From assembly GCF_039555325.1 (NCBI RefSeq), contig NZ_CP154608.1, positions 930,001 through 994,000 on the forward strand: DNA of 64,000 nt. Reading direction: 5' to 3'. Every line of letters starts with the position of its first letter. The first letter of the stretch is position 1. Source of the DNA: Sphingomicrobium sp. XHP0239 (GTDB lineage: Bacteria > Pseudomonadota > Alphaproteobacteria > Sphingomonadales > Sphingomonadaceae). The notes beneath the pieces are model-generated. The model worked only from the letters and a program-made list of their open reading frames with translations, was not told the origin of the DNA and made no database searches. Of the stretch, positions 1 to 7,953 are shown in pieces. The translations under genes and the position numbers were made by a program.

Positions 1-378
1 CGCTGCGTCAGCGGCTTCCTCTGCCGCCATTCGCGCTTCCTCGGCAAGGGTCTCGACCCGCATCCGTGCCCGCTCCATGCGTCGTTCCAGACGCTCGGCC
101 ACGCGCTGCGCTCGTGCGGCGGCCTGAGCCGCGCGATGCGCCGCTCTCTGTGCACGCACTTGCGCATCATTGCGAACATCGTCGGAAAATTCGCGTGCTT
201 CGTCGCGCCCATGGTCGCGCATTCCGGCAGCGCAATCCTTCGCCTCGCGATGCGCTTCCCACGCGCGTGCCCGATTTTCGGCGATTTGCTCACCCATCGC
301 CCGCACGAACTCGTCGCGTGCCATCATCGCCGCTTCGCGAAATGCCCGGAACGGATCGTCCTTGCCATACCTACCCAT
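1..378 (-). CDS. Hypothetical Ala/Arg/Glu-rich helical protein (C-terminus beyond left edge)
   Basis: A reading frame runs open from an ATG at 378 to the window edge (126 codons, no stop). It begins MGRYGKDDPFRAFREAAMMA and becomes a long alternating Ala/Arg/Glu/Gln stretch with no predicted turns, Pro or hydrophobic segment, as expected of an extended helix or coiled coil. GGAGG at 385-389 lies six bases before this ATG. An ATG at 383 hits a stop after 19 codons, so 378 is the better start. The family is not recognised. A membrane segment or other domain could follow in the missing part. High-GC bias alone can keep a frame open, but the well-placed ribosome site supports translation. Confidence 0.55.
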   Translation of the reverse strand, partial: MGRYGKDDPFRAFREAAMMARDEFVRAMGEQIAENRARAWEAHREAKDCAAGMRDHGRDEAREFSDDVRNDAQVRAQRAAHRAAQAAARAQRVAERLERRMERARMRVETLAEEARMAAEEAADAA

Positions 379-387
379 GCCATACCT

Positions 388-428
388 CCATCTGTTGCCC
401 TGTCCTACGACAGCAATACACCAGATGG
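388..428. other. Imperfect inverted repeat abutting a ribosome binding site
   Basis: CCATCTG (388-394) pairs with CAGATGG (422-428). Inside, TTGC..TGTC pairs with GACAGCAA, leaving small bulges. On the minus strand the last two bases of the outer stem are part of the GGAGG ribosome site of the gene starting at 378. It may be a terminator for the gene ending at 466, although no T run follows, or a hairpin or operator that controls the downstream start. Confidence 0.4.
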
Positions 429-465
429 GTATCTATTTTGGCGCGTCAAGGGATCGGAGAGCGCA

Positions 466-1044
466 TCACACGGCAAGCCAGCGCGCGTCCGTTCCGTCCC
501 ACACCGCGCGCCGATGTCCATCATGGGCGAGATACAGCCAGTCGACCTCGGCGATGTCGACGATCAGCACGCAAAAATTCTCTCTCGCTTCGGCTTCCAG
601 GCGCTCGTCGCTCGGTTGTTCGTCGCGCACGTCTTCAGGCAGGTTGGGGGAGGGGCCGTCCACTTCTGTCCCCGGCGGCACGGGGGCGAGATAGCAGCGC
701 CGTGCGAAATTGTTTCCCGTCGCCCACGACGCCGCGGCCGTGGGCCCGTCGCGTTCGATGCGCGCAGTCCCGCGCACCCGTAGCTGCACCTTGGCGTCCT
801 TGTCGTAGAGCAGGACCCCCGCTCGCGGATCGGCCTCGAAAGCCGCAATCTTCGGGCTCCGCACGTCGCTATGGAAGCGAAGCGTCATCGCCTCCGCATC
901 GAAATCGCGGAGCACCATGGTACGGACCTCCGCATTCGCGCTGGCCACCGCAGGCACGTGCATCGGGCTCCTTCGGTTCTGGGCCGCATCGGTCAGTCGC
1001 GCAGCAATATCGGCAATGACGTCGTCGAGGGAAGCGATCTCCAT
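466..1044 (-). CDS. Pyridoxamine 5'-phosphate oxidase-like flavin-binding protein
   Basis: The 192-residue protein has the split-barrel PNPOx pattern: MVLRDFDAEAMTLRFHSDVR, then SPKIAAFEADPRAGVLLYDK and LRVRGTARIERD, and a C-terminal stretch ending WLYLAHDGHRRAVWDG. This resembles the pyridoxamine 5'-phosphate oxidase family proteins that bind FMN and are usually annotated without a known substrate. It lacks the clear C-terminal dimerisation block of true PdxH (about 210 residues), so it is probably not the vitamin B6 enzyme itself. It lies upstream of the hypothetical gene at the left edge with an 87-base gap. Start ATG at 1044. No signal peptide is seen, so it should be cytoplasmic. Confidence 0.75.
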   Translation of the reverse strand: MEIASLDDVIADIAARLTDAAQNRRSPMHVPAVASANAEVRTMVLRDFDAEAMTLRFHSDVRSPKIAAFEADPRAGVLLYDKDAKVQLRVRGTARIERDGPTAAASWATGNNFARRCYLAPVPPGTEVDGPSPNLPEDVRDEQPSDERLEAEARENFCVLIVDIAEVDWLYLAHDGHRRAVWDGTDARWLAV

Positions 1045-1067
1045 CCGCCCGCCCTAGGCCGCGCGCT

Positions 1068-1110
1068 CGGAAAGAAAAAGGGCCGACCCGACGGCCGACC
1101 CCTTGTTCCT
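1068..1110 (-). terminator. Possible rho-independent terminator
   Basis: Read on the minus strand, a GC-rich segment with two direct copies of GGTCGGCC is followed by CCCTTTTTCTTT, downstream of the small gene ending at 1132. An AAGGG/CCCTT pair can close it, but the inner stem is weak, so the call rests mainly on position and the T-rich tail. Confidence 0.3.
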
Positions 1111-1131
1111 TTTCCGATGGTTGGCGCTGGC

Positions 1132-1386
1132 TCAGCTGTTGCCACGTCCACCCGGAAGCGGCGGAACCGGCGTTCGTTGGCCGTGCGCGATATCGTCTTT
1201 CTTGTTGACGCCTTCGCTGGCTTCGGGGTCGCGAACCCGCTCTTCGCTCGCTTGGGTGCCGACATCGGTCTGGATGTCGCCACCGCTCCGGCTCTGAAAG
1301 CTCGGAGTTTCGAGGCTGCGTTCCAGCATCTCGCTGTCGTCGTTCTGTTTGGCCGTCTCGGCCCTGCGGTTGAGATCCTTGCTCAT
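1132..1386 (-). CDS. Small hydrophilic hypothetical protein
   Basis: The 84-residue protein is strongly polar and likely disordered (begins MSKDLNRRAETAKQNDD, ends PPLPGGRGNS). It has no cysteine, membrane segment or recognised domain. It starts at an ATG at 1386 with AAGGACG just upstream, 13 bases after the stop of the PNPOx-like stress gene at 1400-1930. The two are probably co-transcribed from the EcfG-type promoter at 1959-1984. Small disordered proteins are common in the alphaproteobacterial general stress regulon, so a stress role is a reasonable inference but is not shown by the sequence. Confidence 0.6.
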   Translation of the reverse strand: MSKDLNRRAETAKQNDDSEMLERSLETPSFQSRSGGDIQTDVGTQASEERVRDPEASEGVNKKDDIAHGQRTPVPPLPGGRGNS

Positions 1387-1399
1387 CGTTCGTCCTTTT

Positions 1400-1930
1400 C
1401 TAAAGCTGCACGTCGGCGCGATTGTCGGAATATTCGGGCTTTTCGCTGTCGCCGGTCACGAAATGGATGGCTGCCTGGAGAAGATGTTCGGCACCTTCGT
1501 TTTCCCAAACGTTCGCCTCGGTCGTGTCGAAGCGCAGCAGCACCAGATTGGGGTTGTTCTTGTCACCGTCGAACCAGGGGGCGATCATCGCGTTCCACAG
1601 CCGGTCGATCACGGCGCGGTCGTTGTCGACCACCAGCGTTCCGTGAATGTGCGCGAACACGTCGTGGCCCTTCGACTGGAAGGACGCGATCGCGCCCTTG
1701 CTGCGCTGAATGTCGGTATAGAGGCTCTCGCGCTTGTCGGCGAAGAAATAGATGGTCCGATTGCTTTCCTCGCCATCGATCTGGACGGTCATCGGACGCG
1801 TCCGGCTGTCCTCGACGCCCTGCAAACCCAGCATGACGAACGGGCTGTTCCCGTCCAATGCCTTCCACAGTTTCTTTTCGAGCCGCGCCTTCGTTTCGGC
1901 GGGGTTTTCCGTGTCGTTCTTGAAGAACAT
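1400..1930 (-). CDS. Pyridoxamine 5'-phosphate oxidase-like general stress protein
   Basis: A 176-residue protein of the general stress protein 26 / PNPOx-like type: ARLEKKLWKALDGNSPFVML, then MTVQIDGEESNRTIYFFADK, DIQRSKGAIASFQSKGHDVF, and the late NPNLVLLRFDTTEANVWEN that typifies this subfamily. Such proteins bind flavin in a split barrel; the reaction is unknown. The frame extends ten codons upstream, but the ATG at 1930 has AGGAG at the right distance and gives the family-like N-terminus MFFKNDTENP. A perfect GGAAC-N17-CGTT promoter lies 29 bases upstream of the start, which matches the stress-protein assignment. The gene at 1132-1386 follows in the same unit. Confidence 0.8.
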   Translation of the reverse strand: MFFKNDTENPAETKARLEKKLWKALDGNSPFVMLGLQGVEDSRTRPMTVQIDGEESNRTIYFFADKRESLYTDIQRSKGAIASFQSKGHDVFAHIHGTLVVDNDRAVIDRLWNAMIAPWFDGDKNNPNLVLLRFDTTEANVWENEGAEHLLQAAIHFVTGDSEKPEYSDNRADVQL

Positions 1931-1958
1931 GCAAAATCTCCTTTTTCCTTGGTTTCCC

Positions 1959-1984
1959 AACGAAAGAGGAGAGGGGGCCGTTCC
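1959..1984 (-). promoter_or_regulatory. Sigma EcfG (general stress response) promoter
   Basis: On the minus strand GGAAC (1984-1980) is followed by 17 bases and CGTT (1962-1959). This matches the alphaproteobacterial EcfG consensus GGAAC-N16/17-CGTT exactly. It sits immediately ahead of the PNPOx-like stress gene starting at 1930, leaving a short leader that includes the AGGAG ribosome site. Confidence 0.7.
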
Positions 1985-1990
1985 GTCGTC

Positions 1991-2710
1991 CTACCGCAGC
2001 CGTTTCACGACCAGCCGCCCGTCGGAACCCTTCTTGACGTCGAAATTGTCGAGGTCGCGGATCAGATCGGACAGGCGTGTATAACCGTAGTTGCGTACCG
2101 CGAAGGACGAGACGGCCTTGGCCCGCTGGCCCAGTTCGGACAGCGGAGTGAAGCCTTCCTCATCGCGCTTGGACTGCTTGTAGGCATTACCGAGGATGTC
2201 GAGGAGGTCCTGGTCGACGCGTTGGTCGAGCGGCGCTTCATCCTCGCCATTTTCCTTCGCCAGCTTGGCCGTATCGTAGAAACGCGTACAACCCTGCTGG
2301 AAGCTGGTCGGCGCCTTCTGCGTCCCGAAGCCGTAGCAGGGGATTCCCCCCTCGCGGATCCGCTGAGCGAGCGGTAGGAAATCGCTGTCCGAGGACATGA
2401 TACCGAACGCACCAATGGTGCCGCGATGGAGCAGGTCCATCGCTTCGATCACCATCTTCATGTCGGTCGCCGACTTGCCCTTGACGATATCGAACTGCTG
2501 AACCGGTACCAGGCTGTGCCGCCCGGTCAGATCCGCCCAGCCGCGAAGGCTGTTCTTGCGCCAGTTGCCGTAGACACGGCGGATATTGATCTCGCCCCAT
2601 TCGGCCAGCACCGTCAGCACCTCGTCCAGATGGTCAGGACTGGCGTTATCGGCATCGATCAGAAGCGCGATATTCAGCTCTTCGTCGCCGCGATCGTTTC
2701 GCCTGCTCAT
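1991..2710 (-). CDS. NYN domain protein with C-terminal OST-HTH/LOTUS-like domain
   Basis: The 239-residue protein begins with the NYN (LabA/DUF88) nuclease-fold signature: NIALLIDADNASPDHLDEVL with the acidic D-A-D-N, a second acidic site in KGKSATDMKMVIEAMDLL, and a third in GIMSSDSDFLPLAQRIREGG. These Asp residues correspond to the metal site of PIN-like RNases. Residues about 165-239 (DQDLLDILGNAYKQ ... GYTRLSDLIRDLDNFDVKK) fit an OST-HTH/LOTUS-like winged helix that binds RNA. The two-domain layout is widespread in bacteria, and the cellular substrate is generally unknown. A role in RNA cleavage or surveillance is inferred. The start is the ATG at 2710, divergent from the lipoprotein gene at 2812. 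Confidence 0.85.
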   Translation of the reverse strand: MSRRNDRGDEELNIALLIDADNASPDHLDEVLTVLAEWGEINIRRVYGNWRKNSLRGWADLTGRHSLVPVQQFDIVKGKSATDMKMVIEAMDLLHRGTIGAFGIMSSDSDFLPLAQRIREGGIPCYGFGTQKAPTSFQQGCTRFYDTAKLAKENGEDEAPLDQRVDQDLLDILGNAYKQSKRDEEGFTPLSELGQRAKAVSSFAVRNYGYTRLSDLIRDLDNFDVKKGSDGRLVVKRLR

Positions 2711-2753
2711 CGTTCGTTCACTCCCATCCGTCTCACATAGCGTCTCGGCGGCG

Positions 2754-2779
2754 GAACGAAACCCCGTGCCGCCGCGTCA
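2754..2779 (+). promoter_or_regulatory. Near-consensus EcfG-type promoter
   Basis: GGAAC at 2754-2758 is followed by 17 bases and CGTC (2776-2779), one mismatch from the CGTT -10 element of the general-stress sigma factor. It lies 33 bases before the start of the glycine-zipper lipoprotein gene. The match to a second promoter in the same kilobase raises its likelihood, but one mismatch keeps it tentative. Confidence 0.4.
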
Positions 2780-2811
2780 TTCCTGAAGTATTCGTCCAAG
2801 GAGACCCACCA

Positions 2812-3150
2812 ATGAAGAAGATTCTCATTCCCGCGATGGCTGCCGGCCTCATGGTGACCGGTTGCGCCACCAACGACCCCTATGGCTACAACGACCCCTA
2901 TGCCCGCGCCGACAATGATCAGCGCGACCGTGCGCTGCGCGGTGCCGCCATCGGCGCGGCTGCCGGTGCCGTCGCAGGCGCCGTGGTCGACGGTGTGTCG
3001 GTTGTCGAAGGCGCCGCTGTCGGCGCTGCCGGCGGTGCGGTGATCGGTGCGGTCATCAAGGGCCGTCAGTATTACCGCGATACGCGCGGCTACTGCTATT
3101 ACGTCGATGGGAACGGCAATCCCGTCTACGACTACGACACCGACTGCTAG
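2812..3150 (+). CDS. Glycine-zipper outer-membrane lipoprotein
   Basis: The 112-residue protein starts MKKILIPAMAAGLMVTGCAT, a lipoprotein signal with cysteine 18 as the lipidated residue. Residues about 45-85 are a Gly/Ala-rich glycine-zipper helix pair (GAAIGAAAGAVAGAVVDG and GAAVGAAGGAVIGAVI), like the SlyB/17 kDa surface antigen group. The C-terminus is Tyr/Asp-rich and ends in a cysteine. AAGGAG lies nine bases before the ATG. Function is unknown; related proteins associate with the outer membrane and peptidoglycan, often under envelope stress. A near-match EcfG promoter precedes it, which suggests stress induction. Confidence 0.8.
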   Translation: MKKILIPAMAAGLMVTGCATNDPYGYNDPYARADNDQRDRALRGAAIGAAAGAVAGAVVDGVSVVEGAAVGAAGGAVIGAVIKGRQYYRDTRGYCYYVDGNGNPVYDYDTDC

Positions 3151-3156
3151 TCGCGT

Positions 3157-3780
3157 CTATTCTTCGCGAAAATCGCCGCTTTCCTCGTCGAGGACGGTAA
3201 GACGACCTTTCGCGATCCCGAAGTGGCAGCCGTGGAGCGAAAGCTTCGCGGCTGCTTCTCGTTCGGCGACGTAGGGATAGGAACGCAAGTTTGTTAGGCT
3301 GTGGCGGATCGCCGCCTGTTCCAGTCCCAGTTGCTTGTCCTCGATCGTCTCGTCCGCGACCACAGCGTCGCGCGGTTCCTTGATCAGTCCGATCCAGTCG
3401 TCGACGAAACTGCGCCCCGGCTGACCGAGGTCCGCGCCGGACAGCGCGGCACCGATCCCGCCACAACTCGCGTGACCCATGATCACGATATGACGAACGC
3501 CTAGACCGAGCACGCCGAACTCGATCGCCGAGGCAACGCCATGAAGCCCCGGGCCCTGATCGTACGGCGGCACCAGGTTCGCGACATTGCGCACCACGAA
3601 GGCGTCGCCCGGTCCGATGTCGAAGATCGCGCCCGGATCGACACGGCTGTCGCAACAGCTGACGATCATCACCGGGGGCGACTGCCCGTCGGCGAGTTCG
3701 GACCAGCGTTCACGCTGGCGCTGATAGTCCTGGCGGCGAAAACGGTAATAACCGTCGAGCAGTGTCGTAAAAGCGTTCAT
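3157..3780 (-). CDS. Beta-class carbonic anhydrase
   Basis: The 207-residue enzyme interconverts CO2 and bicarbonate. The zinc ligands are visible: Cys42 and Asp44 in CCDSRVDP, with Arg46 completing the C-x-D-x-R motif, and His103 and Cys106 in HASCGG. Length and order are those of cytoplasmic bacterial beta-carbonic anhydrases. The pattern [11 protein letters not shown] between the two motifs is also typical. It is convergent with the lipoprotein gene (six-base gap) and divergent from lipA. A physiological role supplying bicarbonate for biosynthetic carboxylases is inferred from the family. Confidence 0.95.
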   Translation of the reverse strand: MNAFTTLLDGYYRFRRQDYQRQRERWSELADGQSPPVMIVSCCDSRVDPGAIFDIGPGDAFVVRNVANLVPPYDQGPGLHGVASAIEFGVLGLGVRHIVIMGHASCGGIGAALSGADLGQPGRSFVDDWIGLIKEPRDAVVADETIEDKQLGLEQAAIRHSLTNLRSYPYVAEREAAAKLSLHGCHFGIAKGRLTVLDEESGDFREE

Positions 3781-3839
3781 ACGCCGCTCGCTACTCCCAC
3801 GGCCTTCACATAGGCAAGCCCCATCGCTATCTCGGCCCC

Positions 3840-4763
3840 ATGAACACGCCGATGACCCCCGAACGTAAGCGCAAGCCCGACTGGATCCGAGTGAAGGCCC
3901 CCGTCAGCGAAGGCTATAACGAGACCCGAAAACTCATGCGCGAATTGGGTCTCGCGACCGTTTGCGAGGAAGCGGCCTGTCCCAACATCGGCGAATGCTG
4001 GACCAAAAAGCACGCCACGGTGATGATCCTCGGCGACACCTGCACCCGCGCCTGCGCCTTCTGCAACGTGAAGACGGGCATGCCGATGCCGGTAAATCCG
4101 CTGGAGCCCGACAATGTCGCGATTGCCGCGGGGAAGATGGGTCTGAAGCATATCGTCATCACCAGCGTCGATCGCGACGACCTGCCCGACGGCGGCGCCG
4201 ACCAGTTCGTTAAGGTTATTCAGGCCCTGCGCCGCGAGACGCCCGACACGACCATCGAGATTCTCACTCCCGATTTTCGCGGCAAGCATGAACAGGCGAT
4301 CGAGAAGATCGTGGCCGCGCGTCCCGATGTCTTCAACCACAACCTCGAAACGGTGCCGCGGCTCTATCCGACGATCCGCCCCGGTGCCCGCTACTACGCG
4401 TCACTGCGGCTACTGGAGCGGGTGAAGAGCCACGACCCGTCGATCTTCACCAAATCGGGCGTGATGCTGGGCCTCGGTGAACAACGGCTCGAGGTTCACC
4501 AGGTGATGGACGACATGCGCTCGGCCGACGTCGATTTCCTGACGATGGGCCAGTATCTCCAACCAACGCCGAAGCATGCGAACGTCGAGGAATTCGTGCC
4601 CCCCAAGACGTTCGATGCCTATGCCTCGATCGCGCGCGCCAAGGGCTTCCTGATGGTCGCGGCAAGTCCGCTCACGCGTTCGAGCTATCATGCGGGCGAC
4701 GATTTCGCCGAAATGCGCGCCAATCGCGAGAAGAAGCTGGCGCGGGCAGGAGCTTCTGCCTGA
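3840..4763 (+). CDS. lipA: Lipoyl synthase
   Basis: A 307-residue radical SAM enzyme that inserts two sulfurs into octanoyl-protein to form the lipoyl cofactor of 2-oxoacid dehydrogenases. Both iron-sulfur motifs are present: Cys42, Cys47 and Cys53 ([12 protein letters not shown]) form the auxiliary cluster, and Cys68, Cys72 and Cys75 (CTRACAFC) form the radical SAM cluster. The conserved serine ligand region RSSYHA is near the C-terminus. Its stop shares a base with the start of the Coq10-like gene (TGATG), so the two are translationally coupled, an arrangement common in alphaproteobacteria. Confidence 0.97.
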   Translation: MNTPMTPERKRKPDWIRVKAPVSEGYNETRKLMRELGLATVCEEAACPNIGECWTKKHATVMILGDTCTRACAFCNVKTGMPMPVNPLEPDNVAIAAGKMGLKHIVITSVDRDDLPDGGADQFVKVIQALRRETPDTTIEILTPDFRGKHEQAIEKIVAARPDVFNHNLETVPRLYPTIRPGARYYASLRLLERVKSHDPSIFTKSGVMLGLGEQRLEVHQVMDDMRSADVDFLTMGQYLQPTPKHANVEEFVPPKTFDAYASIARAKGFLMVAASPLTRSSYHAGDDFAEMRANREKKLARAGASA

Positions 4764-5224
4764 TGCCTCGCCACAGCGAGACGCGCTATCTTCCCTATAG
4801 CCCCGAACAATTGTTCGACCTCGTCGCCGATGTTCCGAGCTATCCCCAGTTCCTGCCGTGGGTCAGCGCGATCCGCGTGCGCTCGTCGAGCGACACCGAG
4901 ATGGTCGCGGACATGGTCGTCGGCTTTAAGGCGTTCAAGGAACGTTTCACCAGCAAGGTGACCAAGAATCGCCCCGATCACATCGCGGTCGATTACATCG
5001 AGGGGCCACTGAAGTTTCTCCACAACGAGTGGCGATTCGAACCCGACGGAGAGGGCGGAACGCACCTCAACTTCTGCGTGGATTTCGCCTTCAAGAACCG
5101 GATCTTCGAAAGCGTCGCGGGTCAAATGTTCGATCGAGCGCTGCGCCGCATGACCGACGCCTTCATCGAGCGTGCCGATCAACTCTACGGCAACGACAGT
5201 GCCAAGGCCGCCAGCGCCGCCTGA
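4763..5224 (+). CDS. Coq10/RatA-type START-domain protein
   Basis: The 153-residue protein is a SRPBCC/START-fold lipid-binding protein: PRHSETRYLPYSPEQLFDLV, VPSYPQFLPWVSAIRV, and VDYIEGPLKFLHNEWRFEPD match the Coq10/RatA family. In mitochondria Coq10 binds ubiquinone and supports respiration; bacterial members are variously annotated as ubiquinone-binding or as the RatA ribosome-association toxin. Its coupling to lipA favours a respiratory or cofactor role here, which is inference. The C-terminus overlaps the convergent cinA stop by about 40 bases. Confidence 0.85.
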   Translation: MPRHSETRYLPYSPEQLFDLVADVPSYPQFLPWVSAIRVRSSSDTEMVADMVVGFKAFKERFTSKVTKNRPDHIAVDYIEGPLKFLHNEWRFEPDGEGGTHLNFCVDFAFKNRIFESVAGQMFDRALRRMTDAFIERADQLYGNDSAKAASAA

Positions 5225-5673
5225 CGCTGGATCGTCGCGCGGTCGGCGGTCGGGCTGAACTGCTCGAGCCGCGCGTTCGCCCCGCCGTCCGTCGCGATCG
5301 CGAACCACACCGTTCCGACCGGCTTGTCCACCGAACCACCGCTCGGCCCCGCAACGCCGGTGATCGCCACTGCCCGATCGGCGCCCGAACGGACGAGCGC
5401 CCCCTCCGCCATCGCGATCGCCACGTCTTCGCTCACCGCCCCGGCGGTTTCGAACAGCACCGGGTCCACCCCCAGCATCCGCATCTTCGCTTCGTTCGAA
5501 TAAGTGACGTAGCCGGCGACGAAGACATCCGAAGACCCCGGCAGCGCAGTCATCGCGGCGGACACCAACCCGCCCGTGCAACTCTCGGCGAACGCCAGAC
5601 GCTCGCCCGCGTCGCGGCAGGTGTCGAGAACTCCTCGTGCCCGTTCGAGCAGATCGGACGGGAGGTTGCTCAC
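5185..5673 (-). CDS. CinA C-terminal-type nicotinamide-nucleotide amidohydrolase
   Basis: A 162-residue single-domain PncC-type protein that hydrolyses nicotinamide mononucleotide to nicotinate mononucleotide in pyridine nucleotide salvage. The family core is clear: LAFAESCTGGLVSAAMTALP, VFVAGYVTYSNEAKMRMLGV, AVSEDVAIAMAEGALVRSGA, and AITGVAGPSGGSVDKPVGTV. The N-terminal molybdopterin-binding-like domain of long CinA proteins is absent. The frame is open far upstream, but that part is antisense or shadow of ispF. The GTG at 5673 overlaps the ispDF stop (GTGA) and gives the correct N-terminus. Confidence 0.88.
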   Translation of the reverse strand: MSNLPSDLLERARGVLDTCRDAGERLAFAESCTGGLVSAAMTALPGSSDVFVAGYVTYSNEAKMRMLGVDPVLFETAGAVSEDVAIAMAEGALVRSGADRAVAITGVAGPSGGSVDKPVGTVWFAIATDGGANARLEQFSPTADRATIQRQAALAALALSLP

Positions 5674-6821
5674 GCAGCGGCCATGCGGATCGTCGCGATT
5701 GCCTGGCAGGCGATACCCTCGCGCCGGCCCGTGAAGCCAAGCTTCTCGGTGGTCGTCGCCTTCACGCTCACCGCACCCATCGCCAGATCGAGAATCTCCG
5801 CAATCCGTTCGCGCATCGCCTCGCGGTGCGGTCCGATCTTGGGCGCCTCGCAGATCACGGTTGCATCGACATGATCGATGATGCCGCCTGCCGACCGGAC
5901 AAGCTGCGCCGCATGGGCGAGAAACTGGTCGGACGCCGCCCCCTTCCACTGCGGATCGCTCGGCGGAAAATGCTCGCCGATATCGTCCATTCCCGCCGCG
6001 CCTAGCAGGGCATCGGTAATCGCATGAAGAAGCACGTCCGCATCCGAATGACCGGCCAGTCCCCGATCGTGCGCGATCTCGATCCCGCCCATCATGATCG
6101 GCCCGTCGCCCGCAAAGGCGTGGACGTCATATCCCATGCCGGTGCGCGATATCATGTCCGTCTCCATTCGTGTTGCGGCGCGGCGCCAGTCGGCAGGCAC
6201 CGTCAATTTGTCGAGCAGCGGATCGCCCGCCACCGTCGCCACCCTATGCCCCGCGGTGAGAAACAGGCTCGCCTCGTCAGTCGGGGAAGAGGCGTGATCG
6301 TCCTGCCGCTCCATCATTTCAATCAGTGTCGCTAAACGGAAGGCCTGCGGTGTCTGGACCCGCACCAACCCCTCCCGATCCTCACCTCGCTTGAGGTCGC
6401 CATTGTCGCCGCGACGCGCGACGGTATCGGAAACATTGAGGACCGGAACCACAGCGTCGTTCGTGCGGAGCGCCTCTACCAGTCGATCCACGACCCCGGC
6501 AGGACAGAAGGGTCGCGCGGCATCATGAACGAGAACCCACTCGCTTTCCACCGCTGCAAGACCCGCGCGCACACTGTCGGTTCGCATCGCTCCGCCTTCG
6601 ATCAAGGGGCCCACGTCACGATTCCCGAGTGCGCTGAGCGCCATCGTCTCCTGCCCCGGGCCGATCACGACGCGCACCGCGTCGATCGCAGGGTGGGGGA
6701 GGAGGGCGTCGACCGCGTGCGACAGCACCGCCTTGTCGGCCAGTATCGCATATTGCTTCGGCACGTCCGCGCCCATGCGCGTGCCGGACCCGGCGGCGAC
6801 GATCAGTGCGGTGATGCCCAT
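5670..6821 (-). CDS. ispDF: Bifunctional IspD/IspF isoprenoid enzyme
   Basis: A 383-residue fusion for two MEP-pathway steps. The first about 220 residues are IspD (2-C-methyl-D-erythritol 4-phosphate cytidylyltransferase), with the nucleotide-binding start ALIVAAGSGTRMGADVPKQY and VLVHDAARPF. The rest is IspF (MEcPP synthase), with RTGMGYDVHAF, the metal-binding DVHAF and GHSDADVLLHAITDALLGAA. IspE normally acts between these steps and is not here. Such fusions are common in alphaproteobacteria. The pathway supplies precursors for ubiquinone, undecaprenyl phosphate (uppS at 45442) and the carotenoids modified by crtW/crtZ. dxr, an earlier step, is at 43644. Confidence 0.97.
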   Translation of the reverse strand: MGITALIVAAGSGTRMGADVPKQYAILADKAVLSHAVDALLPHPAIDAVRVVIGPGQETMALSALGNRDVGPLIEGGAMRTDSVRAGLAAVESEWVLVHDAARPFCPAGVVDRLVEALRTNDAVVPVLNVSDTVARRGDNGDLKRGEDREGLVRVQTPQAFRLATLIEMMERQDDHASSPTDEASLFLTAGHRVATVAGDPLLDKLTVPADWRRAATRMETDMISRTGMGYDVHAFAGDGPIMMGGIEIAHDRGLAGHSDADVLLHAITDALLGAAGMDDIGEHFPPSDPQWKGAASDQFLAHAAQLVRSAGGIIDHVDATVICEAPKIGPHREAMRERIAEILDLAMGAVSVKATTTEKLGFTGRREGIACQAIATIRMAAA

Positions 6822-6883
6822 GTCGCCGCCATGCCGCGCAAAGTTTTGCCTGTGAAGGCTTTTTGCGCTATCGGCGCGCCACC

Positions 6884-7909
6884 ATGAGCCGCCTTCAGCC
6901 TATTTCCATCGGTCCGATTCAGATCGCCGAACCCGTCATCCTCGCGCCGATGACGGGCGTGACCGACGTGCCGTTCCGAAAGCTCGTCAAGCGCTTCGGC
7001 TGCGGCCTGACGGTCAGCGAGATGATCGCGTCCGAAGCGATGATCCGCGAGACTCGCCAGAGCCTTCAAAAGGCCACGTGGGACCCCAGCGAAGAACCCG
7101 TCTCGCTCCAGCTAGCGGGCTGCGAGCCCGAGCGGATGGCCGAAGCCGCCAAGCTCAACGAACAGCGTGGTGCCGCGATAATCGACATCAACATGGGCTG
7201 CCCCGTGAAGAAAGTCGTCAACGGCTATGCCGGAAGCTCGCTGATGCGCGACCTTCCCCTCGCCGCGCGGCTGATCGAGGCGACGGTCAAGGCGGTCGAT
7301 GTTCCCGTCACGCTCAAGATGCGCATGGGCTGGGACCATTCCAGCCTCAACGCCCCAGAACTGGCGCGCATCGCCGAGGATCTCGGTGTCCGTCTCATCA
7401 CCGTCCACGGCCGCACCCGGTGCCAGATGTACAAGGGCAGCGCGGATTGGTCCTATATCGCGAACGTAAAGGCAGCGACGTCGCTGCCGGTCATCGTCAA
7501 CGGCGACATTAATTCGATCGAGGATGCCCATGACGCGCTCGACCAGTCGAACGCCGACGGCGTCATGATCGGTCGCGGTGCCTACGGCAAACCCTGGCTG
7601 CTGGGGCAGGTCATGGCCGATCTCATGCATGGCCAGACCGTCCCGGACCCCGACATGCAGACGCAGCTCGACACTATTCTCGAACAGTATGAGGCCATGC
7701 TTGACCTCTACGGTGCCCGGGTCGGGGTCGCCTGCGCGCGCAAGCACATCGGCTGGTACACCAAGGGTCTCCATGGCTCGGCCGAGTTCCGCCACGGCGT
7801 CAACAGCCAGGAAGACCCCGCGGTCGTGAAGACCCTTCTGCGCGACTTTTACGCGCCGTTCATCGACGGCAGTGCCAGCGCCGAAACCCCCGTTCGCGAC
7901 GCCGCCTAA
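6884..7909 (+). CDS. dusB: tRNA-dihydrouridine synthase (DusB/NifR3 type)
   Basis: The 341-residue FMN enzyme reduces uridine to dihydrouridine in tRNA. It has the family N-terminus PVILAPMTGVTDVPFRKLV, catalytic Cys106 in INMGCPVKKVVNGYAGS, and the phosphate-binding end NGDINSIEDAHDAL ... GVMIGRGAYGKPWLLGQV. An in-frame TTG at 6863 adds seven residues, but ATG at 6884 gives the canonical start. It heads the classic nifR3-ntr locus. In most relatives ntrB and ntrC lie between it and ntrY; here ntrY follows after 44 bases. Confidence 0.96.
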   Translation: MSRLQPISIGPIQIAEPVILAPMTGVTDVPFRKLVKRFGCGLTVSEMIASEAMIRETRQSLQKATWDPSEEPVSLQLAGCEPERMAEAAKLNEQRGAAIIDINMGCPVKKVVNGYAGSSLMRDLPLAARLIEATVKAVDVPVTLKMRMGWDHSSLNAPELARIAEDLGVRLITVHGRTRCQMYKGSADWSYIANVKAATSLPVIVNGDINSIEDAHDALDQSNADGVMIGRGAYGKPWLLGQVMADLMHGQTVPDPDMQTQLDTILEQYEAMLDLYGARVGVACARKHIGWYTKGLHGSAEFRHGVNSQEDPAVVKTLLRDFYAPFIDGSASAETPVRDAA

Positions 7910-7953
7910 AACTGTGTTTTTCATGCAACGCTTCCGTGCTAGGCGGGAGATGC

